Shown one piece after another: positions 1 to 10,280 of a stretch of 64,000 nt of DNA. Every line of letters starts with the position of its first letter. The first letter of the stretch is position 1. Below the pieces are notes generated by a model. It had not been told where the DNA came from and did no database searches. It saw nothing but the letters and a program-made list of their open reading frames with translations. The stretch lies in the NCBI GenBank assembly GCA_964017065.1, contig OZ024787.1, positions 12,519,234-12,583,233 of the forward strand, written 5' to 3'. The translations under genes and the position numbers were made by a program. This stretch comes from Haliclona indistincta. Taxonomy: Eukaryota; Porifera; Demospongiae; Haplosclerida; Chalinidae.

Positions 1-516
1 TACAAAGCGCCAGTGATCGAGCCAGTATGGAGAATTTGTGGCTACAAAATCCTGACCAACGGAGACGAGTTCGTGTCTTTAGCGGAAAAAGTATACTTCT
101 TGGCGGCAATGTACTAACTGGTTCAGTACACCCAGACGACTAATGGCTTTGTATCAGTACCAAAATCAAGTCATAGAACCTTTGCCTCTTCGAGAATTTG
201 TGTGTACAGTACAGATCTGTAATCCGCCGTTGTACTCACAAATCTTCTGTTTGCCGTGAGGTGCCAGTACTGGTATCCATCGAAGGCCGGTAGTATGAAA
301 CACGCAATCTTCAACAACACAATGAATGCACTAGAATAGCCCAGAGACAGCAAAAGAAAGCTGTACAGGCAAAAACTACACCGCGCTCTTCTGCTGCTAA
401 TTAGTAATCACTGCTACGCGCGGTAATGCGCATCGACCACCTCGACGTGACGTCATGCACGTAATACATTTTGATTTAGAGGAAATTTTAGTTTCCCATC
501 GCGTACTATAATATCT

Positions 517-650
517 ATGGTAACACGATTGACTTGCTAACAGACCATAGATCCCTACATCAGTGCCTGTACACAAGCTGAACGCACGTCAGGTGTCACA
601 AGCTGAACGCACGTCAGGTGTCAGTCAACAGCACTTGAACTACATGTAGC
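517..650. repeat. Half copy of the foldback repeat arm
   Basis: About 60 bases here repeat the inner end of the foldback arm found at 905-1320, 21995-22390 and 22871-23280. They run from 'ggtaacacgattgacttg' to 'ctacatcag' and are followed by two tandem copies of a 'cacaagctgaacgcacgtca' unit. No facing arm is nearby, so this is a solo or deleted copy. The rest of 1-900 shows nothing I can call a gene; a 67-codon minus ORF (710-913) has no recognisable motif. Confidence 0.6.
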
Positions 651-904
651 ACTGATTGATCATAGCAAAACAGCATTGTTTCCAAGAATTATCCGCTTAA
701 ATTTCATAATTAGTTGGAATCAGCGTATCTGAAAACCTTTGGGTGGTTTTTGTCCACTGAAATGGCACTCAGACGTCGCGCAAGACAATTTCCACTTTTT
801 GAATTGAAAAAGGTGGAGAAATTTCCGGCTGCATGACCATGCCCACGCACTTCGCTATCACAATAAATAAATGAAGCACCCAAAGCGGTGCTGATGCCCC
901 GGTA

Positions 905-1440
905 TATTTCCATGCATTGTGTTAAAGAAAATTAAAAAGATTTCTATCGAAATCAAAAGGATGTAGGGTTGTGAAATCTACCACTGGTCAACAATGTAAA
1001 CTAACAAGGAACAAGCATGGAATGGTAACACGATTGACTTGCTAACAGACCATAGATCCCTACATCAGTGGCTGCTGTAGTTGACTATAGCTAGTTCAGC
1101 TTAGCTTGTTGCTGTTGACAGACTGACACCTGACGTGCATTCAGCTTGTGACAGCTTATGTACAGCCACTGATGTAGGGATCTATGGTCTGTTAGCAAGT
1201 CAATCGTGTTACCATTCCATGCTTGTTCCTTGTTAGTTTACATTGTTGACCAGTGGTAGATTTCACAACCCTACATCCTTTTGATTTCGATAGAAATCTT
1301 TTTAATTTTCTTGTTTGTGTCCTTTTTCTTTTTCAGTGAAGTGCAGTTCAATATCAAGCAATTACTGTGCCATCTTTGTTTCCACCATTGGTTTGGTTTT
1401 CCTGTTGTTGATGGCTTTTCTTTATTATTAACAATATTTA
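905..1440. repeat. Foldback (inverted-repeat) element with membrane-helix tail ORF, copy 1
   Basis: Two arms of about 150 bases face each other (about 920-1075 and 1160-1318) around an 85-base loop. Directly after the right arm comes a pyrimidine tract ending in 'tttttcag' and then an open frame (about 1337-1431) ending with 'FVSTIGLVFLLLMAFLYY' and a stop. That looks like a spliced last exon encoding a membrane helix. The whole block is repeated at 22871-23392 and, degenerate, at 21995-22510, always followed by the same downstream repeat (1480-2175 here). I infer one composite repeat unit that may carry a captured exon. Confidence 0.65.
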
Positions 1441-1479
1441 TTTTAAACGTGTAGGTAAGTAATTTTTATGCTGTAGATA

Positions 1480-2176
1480 TCAGCTCGCCTACGCATGCAT
1501 GAATACAGTGCATACGAGCCCCGCCCACACTTGCTTACGGCGGTTATAATTATCTGGCAAGGCAGAACGGTGATTCTGCGCTTGCTAGCTTACCGTTCTT
1601 CGAAGACTCCAGACAAATATGTGTTCTCCGTGATCTATACGGCGTGGCGATACTCAAGCTTGTGCTTGGTCACGTGCGCTAACCACAGCTTGATCACGTG
1701 CGTATTGCGCAATCACTATAATTATTAATGGCGTCTAACACTTAGCTGACAATGGATCACGATCGAGAAATCGCGGAATTTATGTTGCCGTTGCGCTAAA
1801 AACTAAGTTCAAAAGGCACATGCCAGGAGAATTTCACGACTGTTCGTGGGTGTTTTGGTCTCGGCACTGCTCACGTAAAGGTGCTAGGCGAGTGGAAGAA
1901 AGAAAGAAGAAAGAAGAAAGAAGAAAGAAGAAAACGAAGATGACGAAACTCGATTTTCACCGTTTCCAGGTTCGTCACTTTAGTAACAATCTCGAGCAAT
2001 CTCCTTGCTACTGTAAGATGGGGCAACGCCAGATAGCAGATTTAAGTGTCTTTGGACGTATAAAATTCATCACCAGGCGAAATATCAGCGTTTGAACGCT
2101 AATACATTGTATGTAGCCGCCATCTTGTTTTCTCGTTCAACCCTACATAGGGAGACACTACCGTGTCTCCCTAATA
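1480..2176 (+). mobile_element. Dispersed repeat R1, full copy, with 3' terminal hairpin
   Basis: This roughly 700-base repeat recurs at 2935-3672, 14800-15865, 22550-22870 (5' part), 23430-24110 and 24110-24293. Shared landmarks are 'ggcgtctaacacttagctga', 'gttcgtgggtgttttggtct', 'aagatggggcaacgccag' and 'tgtagccgccat'. Each complete copy ends with the hairpin 'agggagacac tacc gtgtctccct' followed by AA and then host T. Small ORFs inside differ between copies and are not supported as genes. The terminal hairpin and CTAA-T junction resemble a Helitron 3' end, but no replicase or helicase is present; a hairpin-ended nonautonomous element of another class is possible. Confidence 0.6.
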
Positions 2177-2934
2177 CACTCACACTGGACATGCTTTGAC
2201 AACACAAAGCTACTGCAGTTATTTTACAAGTTAAAGTATACTGCAACAAGACTACTGCACTCATTGCTGTGAGAATACTGCTAAAATCATACACAGTAAA
2301 GTTAAACTGCAACTGTTGTACCTTTCTGTACAGCAATCGGTTATGCAATCAGAAGCCAATCAGTGCTGACCACTAATTCAACTGGGCGTGTCTATAATGT
2401 TCAGGGCACAGCACGTACAATGAGCGAGATAGCGTACATAGCTTGCTTACACACTTTCTTTAGACATACGCTGCTATCCTGTAACCTATCAGCTTCTAGG
2501 CAGTCAACTGTGGATAGTTTTGTCTACGGAGAACTCTAGATCGCCAGCAACGGCTACTCGATCGCGAGGTAAGCAAAGCTACATGTACGCCATAACTCGA
2601 GAACGCAGCTTCATATACAAGTCTGCCGTGCTGTTCTGAAGTAAAGGCGAACTCACTAGCTGTAAAGCAGCCAGCAATAGACAATTTTGTCTTTACATCA
2701 ACAGTGACTACATGTAGATCGCCACCCGGCGATCGCAAAGTAAGCAATCACGCTATAACTCACGAACAGAGCCTTACAACCAAAATCCTTACAATTCATT
2801 TTCAAGCAAATATCGACTTTAGCTTGTGTTGCACGTTTCAGCGCTTAGTTTTCATCGAGCGACGAGAAATCCTGCCGACAGACAGACAGATTCATACACA
2901 ACACGACTAATGTATGCCCCGTGGCTCCGCCCAC
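2177..2934. other. Intergenic, no supported feature
   Basis: Between two R1 copies lie about 750 bases of unassigned sequence. Short ORFs on both strands have no motif, no splice context and no paralogue elsewhere in the window. A short 'gacagacagacaga' run sits near 2880. Confidence 0.4.
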
Positions 2935-3672
2935 CGAGGCATAATTATGGCATCTAAAACTTAGCTGACAACTGTTCGCGATCGTGAACTCGTCAAATTT
3001 ATATCGTCGTTTCGCTAAAAACAAAGTTCAAAAGGCACTTGCCAGGAGAATTTCACGACTGTTCGTGGGTGTTTTGGTCTCGGCACTGCTCGCATAAAAG
3101 GCGCTAGGCGAGTTGAAGAAAGAAGAAGAATAAGAAGAATAATAAGATGACGAAACTCGATTTTCACCGTTTCCAGGTTCGTCACTTTAGTAACAATTAC
3201 GAGCAATCTCCTTGCTACTGTAAGTAGCGATTACCATACCGTAAAAAATTATTGATTTTTTTTCTCCGCGCGAAATAAACATTTGTAATGTAAAAATACA
3301 TTATTGTGCCATTGACCGTATATCCCTAGTATAAGGACAAACGGAGAAAAAATACCAAAAATCTGTGTAGTTTATCACGGCTACTGCAGTTGTTCTTTGT
3401 AGAAACACTGCAGTAATGGTATCATTCGAATCCTCTTGCTGTCCAGAATCTGAAACTACAATATAGAGAACAATCTACGTATTTCTGAAAATTGCTGGTA
3501 ATCGCTACTGTAAGATGGGGCAACGCCAGAGAGCAGATCTAAGTGTCTTTGGGCGTATAAAATTCATAACCAGGCGAGATATCTGCGTTTGAATGCTAAT
3601 ATATGATTGCATGTAGCCGCCATTTTGTTTCCCGTTCATCCCTCATAGGGAGGCACTACCGTGCCTCCCTAA
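2935..3672 (+). mobile_element. Dispersed repeat R1, copy abutting receptor gene A
   Basis: This copy has the same landmarks as 1480-2176 plus an insertion of about 280 bases (roughly 3225-3510) between two copies of 'ttgctactgtaag'. It ends in the hairpin 'agggaggcac tacc gtgcctccct' and AA. The last base of the repeat is about ten bases from the stop codon of receptor gene A, which lacks all exons beyond domain 1. The repeat probably arrived together with loss of the rest of that gene. Confidence 0.6.
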
Positions 3673-3682
3673 TACATAAATA

Positions 3683-4457
3683 TTATTTATTTTCGTTACT
3701 TGTGATTGGTGTTAACAGAATATTTTGGTTCCATATTCTGCTTGTATTTCGCAGAGCTATTTCAGTTGATGGGTTTCCTTGAAATCGGAAGCTATCAGGA
3801 GCACTGTTGTCAGCAATAAAATACAGCTGAACAACAGAATTGCCAGAACCAGGCTGATATACTCCAAGCACATCTCCACTCTGGAACCAAATGGGAGTAG
3901 TTAGCGTATACTGGAGCACTCCATCTGGACTGAAGTCTCCTTCTGCTAGTCTGATCTCCTGACTGGCTACCCTGTTGAATTGGTCACCATTGTTCTTTCG
4001 CCATAACTGAATCAATGGATACTGATATCTGAAATTATTGCTCCGTCTGATATCAGCTCTCAGAAGTAGACCATTGATCCTACCACTGCAGGTAAAATTC
4101 ATGTTTGGAAAAAGTCTAAACTCGTCATTCAGTTCATTGTTGGTTGGTTTCCCTCCATTGATAATTTCAGCATTCTTTGTGAGTAAATCCAAGTGCATAA
4201 ACCCACTGGTACAGCTGCTTCCTGTGTCTAATAATGTGAGAGAAATAATTTTATATTATTAAGTCATAATGAGAGAAAGAGGAATGCTGATTCATTGAGA
4301 TACAGGAACATCTACTCATGTAGACAGTTTGCGTGTAGCATCAGTACTGCATCATGCTAGCTACCATTACTAAATTCATGCACACTAGCTTACCTGGTAC
4401 AGAAATAATGAAGACAGAAAGGAAACATGTCACTGCAGCTGTGATACCGAGAGCCAT
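3683..4457 (-). CDS. Receptor-family gene A, truncated to signal peptide plus domain 1
   Basis: Two exons are predicted: 4394-4457 (signal peptide 'MALGITAAVTCFLSVF') and 3683-4227 (domain 1), joined in phase 1 as in every other family member. Domain 1 has the family signature: 'SCTSGFM' at its start, 'NFTCSG', 'QEIRLAEGDFSPDGVLQY' and 'SGDVLGVYQP'. Where the others splice after 'SPITG', this gene has 'TPITS', keeps a possible 'CAA|GTAACG' donor, and runs into a stop six codons later. Domain 2, stalk, membrane helix and tail are missing, and repeat R1 begins about ten bases further on. It could make a small secreted protein of about 190 residues, or be a dead gene. A TATA box sits 49-55 bases upstream of the ATG. 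Confidence 0.6.
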
Positions 4458-4505
4458 ACTGGATGATCTATGCATGCACTGGACGCGAACTGAGATTGGT
4501 ATCTG

Positions 4506-4512
4506 CTTTATA
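4506..4512 (-). promoter_or_regulatory. TATA-like box of gene A
   Basis: The minus strand reads TATAAAG about 50 bases before the ATG of the signal-peptide exon. Genes B, C, E, F and G have a similar box 50-76 bases before their ATG, and this recurrence is the main support. Confidence 0.45.
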
Positions 4513-4968
4513 ATTATTACTGATTTAAACTTGTCACAGTATAGACACAACTAGTCAATAAAAGGAATTATGTTGTGGTTCCCCTTTGCTCTAACTCGCA
4601 TGATTTAAGGCGTGCGTGTAATCTTGTTGAGTCCCCATCGCACTACGCACATGCGCATTTCGATTACTAGACACTGAACACTGGTAATCTGATTGCAGTG
4701 TATGCAAAACTGATGATCCGGCGCATGAGCTCCTAAGCGCGAACTGTCTACTGGTAACAGTATCCAAATGGAAAAGGTAAAACTGCTGTGATGCACGCAC
4801 AGCCTACAAAGTTCGGCTTTCTAAGGCTACAATATTCAAGGCTACTTGCATGTGGGAGAAAATTCCTATTCATACGGCCTATGGCGCATTAAGTTTGACT
4901 GACTGCATACATGCCTTCATGCTGTAATCCTATAGCTGGAATTAGCTACTTATTACTATACTTTACTC

Positions 4969-5556
4969 ATGTCACTTATTTTTCAGCCACCACCACAACC
5001 TGCCTACCAAGAACATACTGCTCCTCCAAACCCAGCGGCCTATTACGGCTTTCATGCACCTCCCCCACAGCAGCCTTATCTCCAGTCATTACCGGCCTAC
5101 CAGTCCGAGGCTCCTCCTCAGCCTCCTGTGGTAATCCACCAGGTATATAGGCGATTAAATATGGGGTTACACCCAAGTTAAGTTTTCCGCATTTTAGCTA
5201 CATGTATAACTAGAGTACTAAAATTAATTCTGCATGCATCTCCACCATGCAGCACAATGTGATAAGCAACATCAAGCTTGGAGAAATACCAGTGCAGATG
5301 CGTTGTCCTTCCTGCAACCAAGATATTGTCACCAGCATAAACTATGTGGCTGGATTGTTCACATTTTTGCTTATGGGTGGGCTCAGTTTCTTTTTGGGCT
5401 TGCACTGTAAGTATATGCTAGTTGTTGAGAGTCATAAATGTCTATGTCTTGTTAGGTTTTGCTGGATTCCACTACTCATTAACTTGCAAGGACGTGGTTC
5501 ATGCTTGCCCTCACTGTCATTTTACTATTGGAGTTTTTAAACGAATTGGATTCTAA
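4969..5556 (+). CDS. LITAF-domain protein (LPS-induced TNF factor-like)
   Basis: Three exons: 4969 or 4987 to 5142, 5253-5406 and 5456-5556, with standard GT...AG introns and phases 0 and 1. The first is rich in Pro, Gln and Tyr ('AYYGFHAPPPQQPYLQ'), the usual disordered N-terminus of LITAF proteins. The second has 'MRCPSCNQDIVTSI' and a hydrophobic stretch ('GLFTFLLMGGLSFFLG'). The third has 'HACPHCHFTIGVFKRI'. The paired C-P-x-C motifs flanking a membrane-inserted helix define the family, whose members sit on the cytosolic face of late endosomes and lysosomes and help sort membrane proteins. The true start is uncertain: ATG at 4969 is in frame, but 'ttattttttcag' just before 4987 looks like an acceptor, so an upstream exon may exist. 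Confidence 0.85.
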
Positions 5557-6473
5557 TAACAGTAAAGACTCTCAGAGTGAACTACGTATGTACCTCATGA
5601 TAGGTGACATTTAAGTTTTACAATGATGTTTTGGATGCATTGGTCAAAAAGTGCATGATTATGTGTGCATTAATTAATGTTCACAAAAAGTATGTGTAAA
5701 TTTTTATAGCCAGTGCATGGTTTCTGTTAAATTGAAGTAGGTTTATTGATCTTTGTATTGAGAGTTAGCTATTGATATGCAGGTGTGCATCATGCAGTTC
5801 AGTCATGTTAAAAGTTCATGATATTTTGATAATTGACGACCGCTCATAGTAATTTACACCTTATAATTTAAAATATCATTTTACCTACTGCTTGACTTCA
5901 GATCTAGACAGGACAGTGGCTAATTGAATTTGAGGTGTAGTGATTACATTTCTGGATCCTATACTGCTGACCACAGTCTAAACACCCGTTCAGTGGTATT
6001 CCCCAAGTAGTCATCTGTAATCAATACTACTTTAAATAATATAATTATATAATTATAGTTATTCTTACTTCTCATAGACTGTGTAAATGAGGAGATATCA
6101 CACTTGCATCCCAGAAAAGTAACAGCATGAGCATGTAAAATAGCACTCGCAATTATAGAGATTGTTAATATTACATGCCCATCCTAGATTTCATCAAGGA
6201 AACATTGGAGATCTCATTTTCAGATCTGGCTGGGAACTACAGGTATTAATATTATAGTCAAAGTCCCACCTTCGTGTTTACTATGTAGCTCCTCCCATGC
6301 ACTCTAGAAGCTTAGACAGAGGACCTATTGTCAGGTCATAAGTACACACGAGGCACCTGTATACTACCTGAGTAATCGTTTCCTAGTAGTTGTTTTCAAA
6401 ATTTGATTAGTTTGTCCAAATTTTTAATTAAAACTTTTTGCATGACAATAGAAGTATGATTTATTATCAAAAA
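5557..6473. other. Spacer between convergent LITAF and GPCR genes
   Basis: These 900 AT-rich bases hold the 3' ends of two convergent genes. I see no ORF, repeat or conserved RNA structure that I can support. Confidence 0.4.
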
Positions 6474-8726
6474 TTATGCATGTGTGACAATTATGTTGCG
6501 TATGCTACTTAGTACAGTCGGCAGAATCTTTGGTAGAAACAGCAGTAGCTGACATGTTGTGGGTAATATTAGCAAACAAACTGTCAGCACCGCATAACCT
6601 TCAGGCTCATACTGGCGTAGAAAAAGAATAGTGACAACAGAACTGCCCAAGGTGGTTACAAAAAACACGATAGCAATGAAAATATTGATCTTCTTGGTAT
6701 CCTTAAAGTTTTTGTATGTAATCTTGCGAGTACGAATGGCAAGGAAGAGTATCAGCAGTAAGAATAGAGCAAGATATACTAGCAAACAAGCTACAGCGAT
6801 ATAAGGTGCTGTCCCTGTTAGACGAATATGTACCACGTTCATTAAGTGTGACTCTCTCGTGACTTGAGTTCTGTAAGTGGACATTGCTGGTACTTCAAAT
6901 ATCAAAGTAAGCAAGAAGATAATGTTTGGAGTGAACGAAAGCAAGAAAATGAAGAAGAACAGAGAATAATTTTTGAATTTCTTGCCGAGACCTGATTTTA
7001 GATTTTTAGAGGATCTAAAAATGTGATACACTCTTAGTTGTATAATGAACAGTGTAGTTAGTGTCAGACTAAAAGCATTCACAACTGATAGAAGAAGAAG
7101 GCATATTGTTGCTGAGAACATGGCAGGAGACAGCACAAAGCTACCTTGAGTGATGGTGAATATAGCTGCTACACAATATAGGTAGCAACCAGCAAACATG
7201 ACAAGTCTGAGGTATGGACTGGTAGCTCTGATGACCTTGCATTTTTTGTAGTGAAGATACATGTATAAGTAGAGCTGTACGGTAGTGAAGATAATGACTG
7301 CGCTAGTTGCTATATACAGCACCATTGCAACTGGCAAGGAAATGAGAGCATATTCATCATCTAGTCTATCTTTAGGAAGATCGCTGGTATTAATCTTAGC
7401 ATGAAAGTTAGTGACGTTTAAAGGATTGTAGATTCCAACATTGCGCTCAGTTTTATCAACAAACCAGATAATCTGAACAAGAGTAGACGCACTGCGATAT
7501 TGATTGAACTCAACTAAGCCACCGGCTCCTTGAAAGCTTAAACGAGCCATTTGTTTTTCAATCACGTCTGTAATTTCAGGTTGTCCAATTGTGTAGTCAT
7601 CGATTGATAGGTTCTTGTCTCTCAATACAGGAAGAGAATTGTTCAATGCAAGAGCTAGAGCCCAAACTTGATCATAATAATAACTTCCGAACTCTATCAC
7701 AGAAATTTTATCACTTTCGTTATAGTATGCCTCCAGCTGGGGAAGCTTATTTTCAAATTTATGCTCAAAAACTGAGTAAGATTCATCAGATACTAAATTA
7801 ACTGATCGATTATGATCTGTAGAAGGAAACAAGAATATATGTCCTTCAATACCACTGAGGATAGCTTCACCATCATAATGTTTATCGTTTAATAACCATT
7901 CAGGACTTATTTCAACATGGATCCAAGTGTACTGGGGATACAGCAATCCCTCTTCGACTGCACGAGTCACTAGAATGCTGTCCTGTTCCTCTCTGAGTAT
8001 AGCAACTAGTATGGTCACACCTTGTGACTTGATGTTAGAGATTACTCGATCAAAGCATATTTTGGAAGTGCCGCTTATTTCTTCACTAAATACCAAACTT
8101 TTCCTTTTTGACAACTTTAGCTTCTGCTCAAAATTTCGTGCCAGCTCATGAGTAAATACATTTCCACTGTTGTAAACAAGACCCACTCTCCCCCAATTGA
8201 ATTGGTCCATCAAAGCTAGAACCATGTCAGAGTATACCGTGGCCGAGCCAATGAAAGTCCAAAAGTGTGGAAAACGGTGAATGTGAGTTTGGAATATTGG
8301 CGAATTAGCAGATGAGAGGTGTATGAGGTCAAATCCATCATGACCTAAAATAGGAGACATAACTGCAGCATGAGAAGAGCAACCCAGTCCACCGACTGCT
8401 ACAACAGGCCTGCATGGCGGGTCAATTGTGTACTTCAATATGTTACTCAAGCCAGTAGCTATGTCACTTGAAGAGCAAGGCTCTTGCCTTTTAACAATCA
8501 GTTCGATATGATAGCCGGGAAGCAAGTTAGCACGATTGTTAATTTCTTCTTGAGCAACAAGTGCTCCAGCCACAATACTGACAACCCTGGTGAATGATAC
8601 TAGAGTCACAAGATACAATGGTTTAGTGTCTACAGTGAGAGAGCTGTTGGGACAACGACTGGCAGCAATGGCTGATACCCTCAGCAATGACAACAATAAT
8701 AGCAATAAATATAACTTTAACATCAT
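6474..8726 (-). CDS. Class C G-protein-coupled receptor, GABA-B-like
   Basis: An intronless ORF of about 750 residues. Start chosen at 8726 ('MMLKLYLLLLLLSLL') because it begins a clear signal peptide; an in-frame ATG at 8789 would add 21 polar residues. Residues about 25-430 form a Venus-flytrap ligand domain ('LVAQEEINNRANLLPGYHIEL', 'DPPCRPVVAVGGLGCSSH', 'MDQFNWGRVGLVYNSGNVF'). Seven membrane helices follow from about residue 455 to 740, with GABA-B hallmarks 'FKDTKKINIFIAIVF' at the third inner loop and 'LLLFLPKILP' at the end of helix 7. The Cys-rich linker of glutamate receptors is absent, as in GABA-B types. The tail is very short. Ligand unknown. A broken paralogue lies at 16838-19110 (+) and a VFT remnant at 9885-10050. 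Confidence 0.93.
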   Translation of the reverse strand: MMLKLYLLLLLLSLLRVSAIAASRCPNSSLTVDTKPLYLVTLVSFTRVVSIVAGALVAQEEINNRANLLPGYHIELIVKRQEPCSSSDIATGLSNILKYTIDPPCRPVVAVGGLGCSSHAAVMSPILGHDGFDLIHLSSANSPIFQTHIHRFPHFWTFIGSATVYSDMVLALMDQFNWGRVGLVYNSGNVFTHELARNFEQKLKLSKRKSLVFSEEISGTSKICFDRVISNIKSQGVTILVAILREEQDSILVTRAVEEGLLYPQYTWIHVEISPEWLLNDKHYDGEAILSGIEGHIFLFPSTDHNRSVNLVSDESYSVFEHKFENKLPQLEAYYNESDKISVIEFGSYYYDQVWALALALNNSLPVLRDKNLSIDDYTIGQPEITDVIEKQMARLSFQGAGGLVEFNQYRSASTLVQIIWFVDKTERNVGIYNPLNVTNFHAKINTSDLPKDRLDDEYALISLPVAMVLYIATSAVIIFTTVQLYLYMYLHYKKCKVIRATSPYLRLVMFAGCYLYCVAAIFTITQGSFVLSPAMFSATICLLLLSVVNAFSLTLTTLFIIQLRVYHIFRSSKNLKSGLGKKFKNYSLFFFIFLLSFTPNIIFLLTLIFEVPAMSTYRTQVTRESHLMNVVHIRLTGTAPYIAVACLLVYLALFLLLILFLAIRTRKITYKNFKDTKKINIFIAIVFFVTTLGSSVVTILFLRQYEPEGYAVLTVCLLILPTTCQLLLFLPKILPTVLSSIRNIIVTHA

Positions 8727-8864
8727 AGAAATCCTTTTGCTGTTATCAGAACCACATTGAGTAAAGGAAGGCTGATTTAAATATTGCATGCATGCTTCTT
8801 ATTTATTTAAGAAACGCTATAGCTCATGGATTATCAAAACACACGTGACCAGTGTGATTATTCA

Positions 8865-9190
8865 GCTGTCCAGTGTTTCTTTTCAATTTCAAAAATGTTT
8901 TTATACGCACACAAAGCGAACAAAGGGTGATCGTGTTGTTTTTTGGTAGCATTGCTCTAGGGTTATGAATTCGATTCTTTGTGTTAACCCAATGTTTGCA
9001 TAACTGCAAATTGTTTGTCAAGGAGAGGGCTGGAACTCTGAAAGCATTCATTAAGTACAAATCTGTCTCTTAGTGAGTAAGTCTGTAATACAGCAGAACA
9101 AAAAAACAGACACACAGTATATGTGTGTCACTGCTATGCATATGCTACGTACGTAGGTGTGACAAATGATCAGTCTCTGATGGTGAGATT
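8865..9190. repeat. Duplicated noncoding block, copy 1
   Basis: About 280 bases here ('cacacaaagcgaacaaaggg ... gacaaatgatcagtctctgat') match 15885-16155 closely in the same orientation. The block lies just upstream of the 6474-8726 GPCR and, in the other copy, about 700 bases upstream of the second GPCR, but the two genes point in opposite directions. Its role is unknown; it may be an old duplication or a dispersed repeat. Confidence 0.55.
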
Positions 9191-9289
9191 GAGAGATTTA
9201 TACTATGCAAAAGAATAATAAGGTGCACTGATACCATGACTTATTATTGACTGAAGCTGCTTTCTCTTTATCACTGCTACAGCAACCCA

Positions 9290-9800
9290 CAATGTCTTAC
9301 AGTACTGCAATTCTCCAGTTGCTGTGTTGGTTTCTGAAATAAGCAGCATAATAATTTATGTTTAACCTCAAGGATACTGGGCAGCAGTTTGCGTGACTTC
9401 ATCCACACTAATAGAATATTATGCACTAGCTACTTTGCTTAATAAAAGCACTAATGGCACATTTTAAAAGAACCATAAAGGTTTATTTCATGCATGGTCA
9501 TAGTCATCATTGTCATTCATGCAAGGCTGCATGCGGTCATGGGCTAACTGGTATCTCATGGCACGGAGCTGGTAAACAATATTTTACAACTAATAATTAT
9601 AGAGGTAAGCAGAAATGAAATTGCTGGGACCAGCTATGTATGTGAGACCAGTTAGCATCGGTGAGTTGCTGGGACCAGCTAACATCGGAGAGATTGTTCT
9701 TATGAGATCAATGGCAGGATTCGGCTGCTTGACAGGATCACTATCATGAAGGCTACTGTTACAGCTACAAAAAATAATACTAATGATAGTAGTTTTAACA
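9290..9800 (-). pseudogene. Decayed tail and membrane exons of a receptor-family gene
   Basis: The stretch 9296-9425 aligns with the fifth exon of receptor gene C (24701-24838): 'cttacagtactgcaattct' matches 'cttacagtactgcgattct', and 'tttctgaaataagcagca' matches 'attgaaataaacagca'. The stretch about 9600-9790 resembles membrane-exon sequence ('ctgggaccagct', 'gatcactatcatgaaggcta', 'gttacagctac'). No open frame survives. It is an old partial copy next to gene B. Confidence 0.5.
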
Positions 9801-9884
9801 TCAGCTGAACGCTCATGAATAATGGAATTATTAATTGCATTCAGTCAAAATCAATACATGTACCTCACTACCAATCAAGCAGTA

Positions 9885-10050
9885 CCATACCATCTGTTCT
9901 TCAATAACATCTGTAATTCCTGGTTGACCAATTGTGTCATCAATATTATTGAAAGATTTGTTTGTCAATGCAAGAAAATGATTATTTAATGCAAGATCAA
10001 GAGCCTAAACGTGATCATAATAATACGCAACTTCCAATTACTGAGTTGTC
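9885..10050 (-). pseudogene. Venus-flytrap fragment of a GABA-B-like receptor
   Basis: This stretch aligns with 7545-7700 of the intact receptor: 'cttcaataacatctgtaatt' against 'tttcaatcacgtctgtaatt', 'ggttgaccaattgtgt' against 'ggttgtccaattgtgt', and 'aagagcctaaacgtgatcat' against 'agagcccaaacttgatcat'. Small indels and stops break the frame. Only about 55 codons remain. Confidence 0.65.
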
Positions 10051-10280
10051 ATAGTTACATAGTGTGATGAGTAAATACCAATAATTGATGCCGCAGAAAG
10101 TTAAAATTGCATTGATTTTGTGGGAGGGAGTCATAATAGTAACATTTTAACAGGATAGATCAAAACAATACAGCAGGGAATTTTATTGGCTTTACATGCT
10201 GCACATAATGTGATGAATTAGTCTAGAAATCAAAAATGCACAACATAATTAATTATTGTCTGTCTACTGCATGGTTGTAA

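Noticed and set aside
6474..8726. Classifying the class C receptors as metabotropic glutamate or taste receptors
   Set aside because: The Cys-rich linker between flytrap and membrane domains is absent and the FKDTKK and FLPK motifs fit the GABA-B group.
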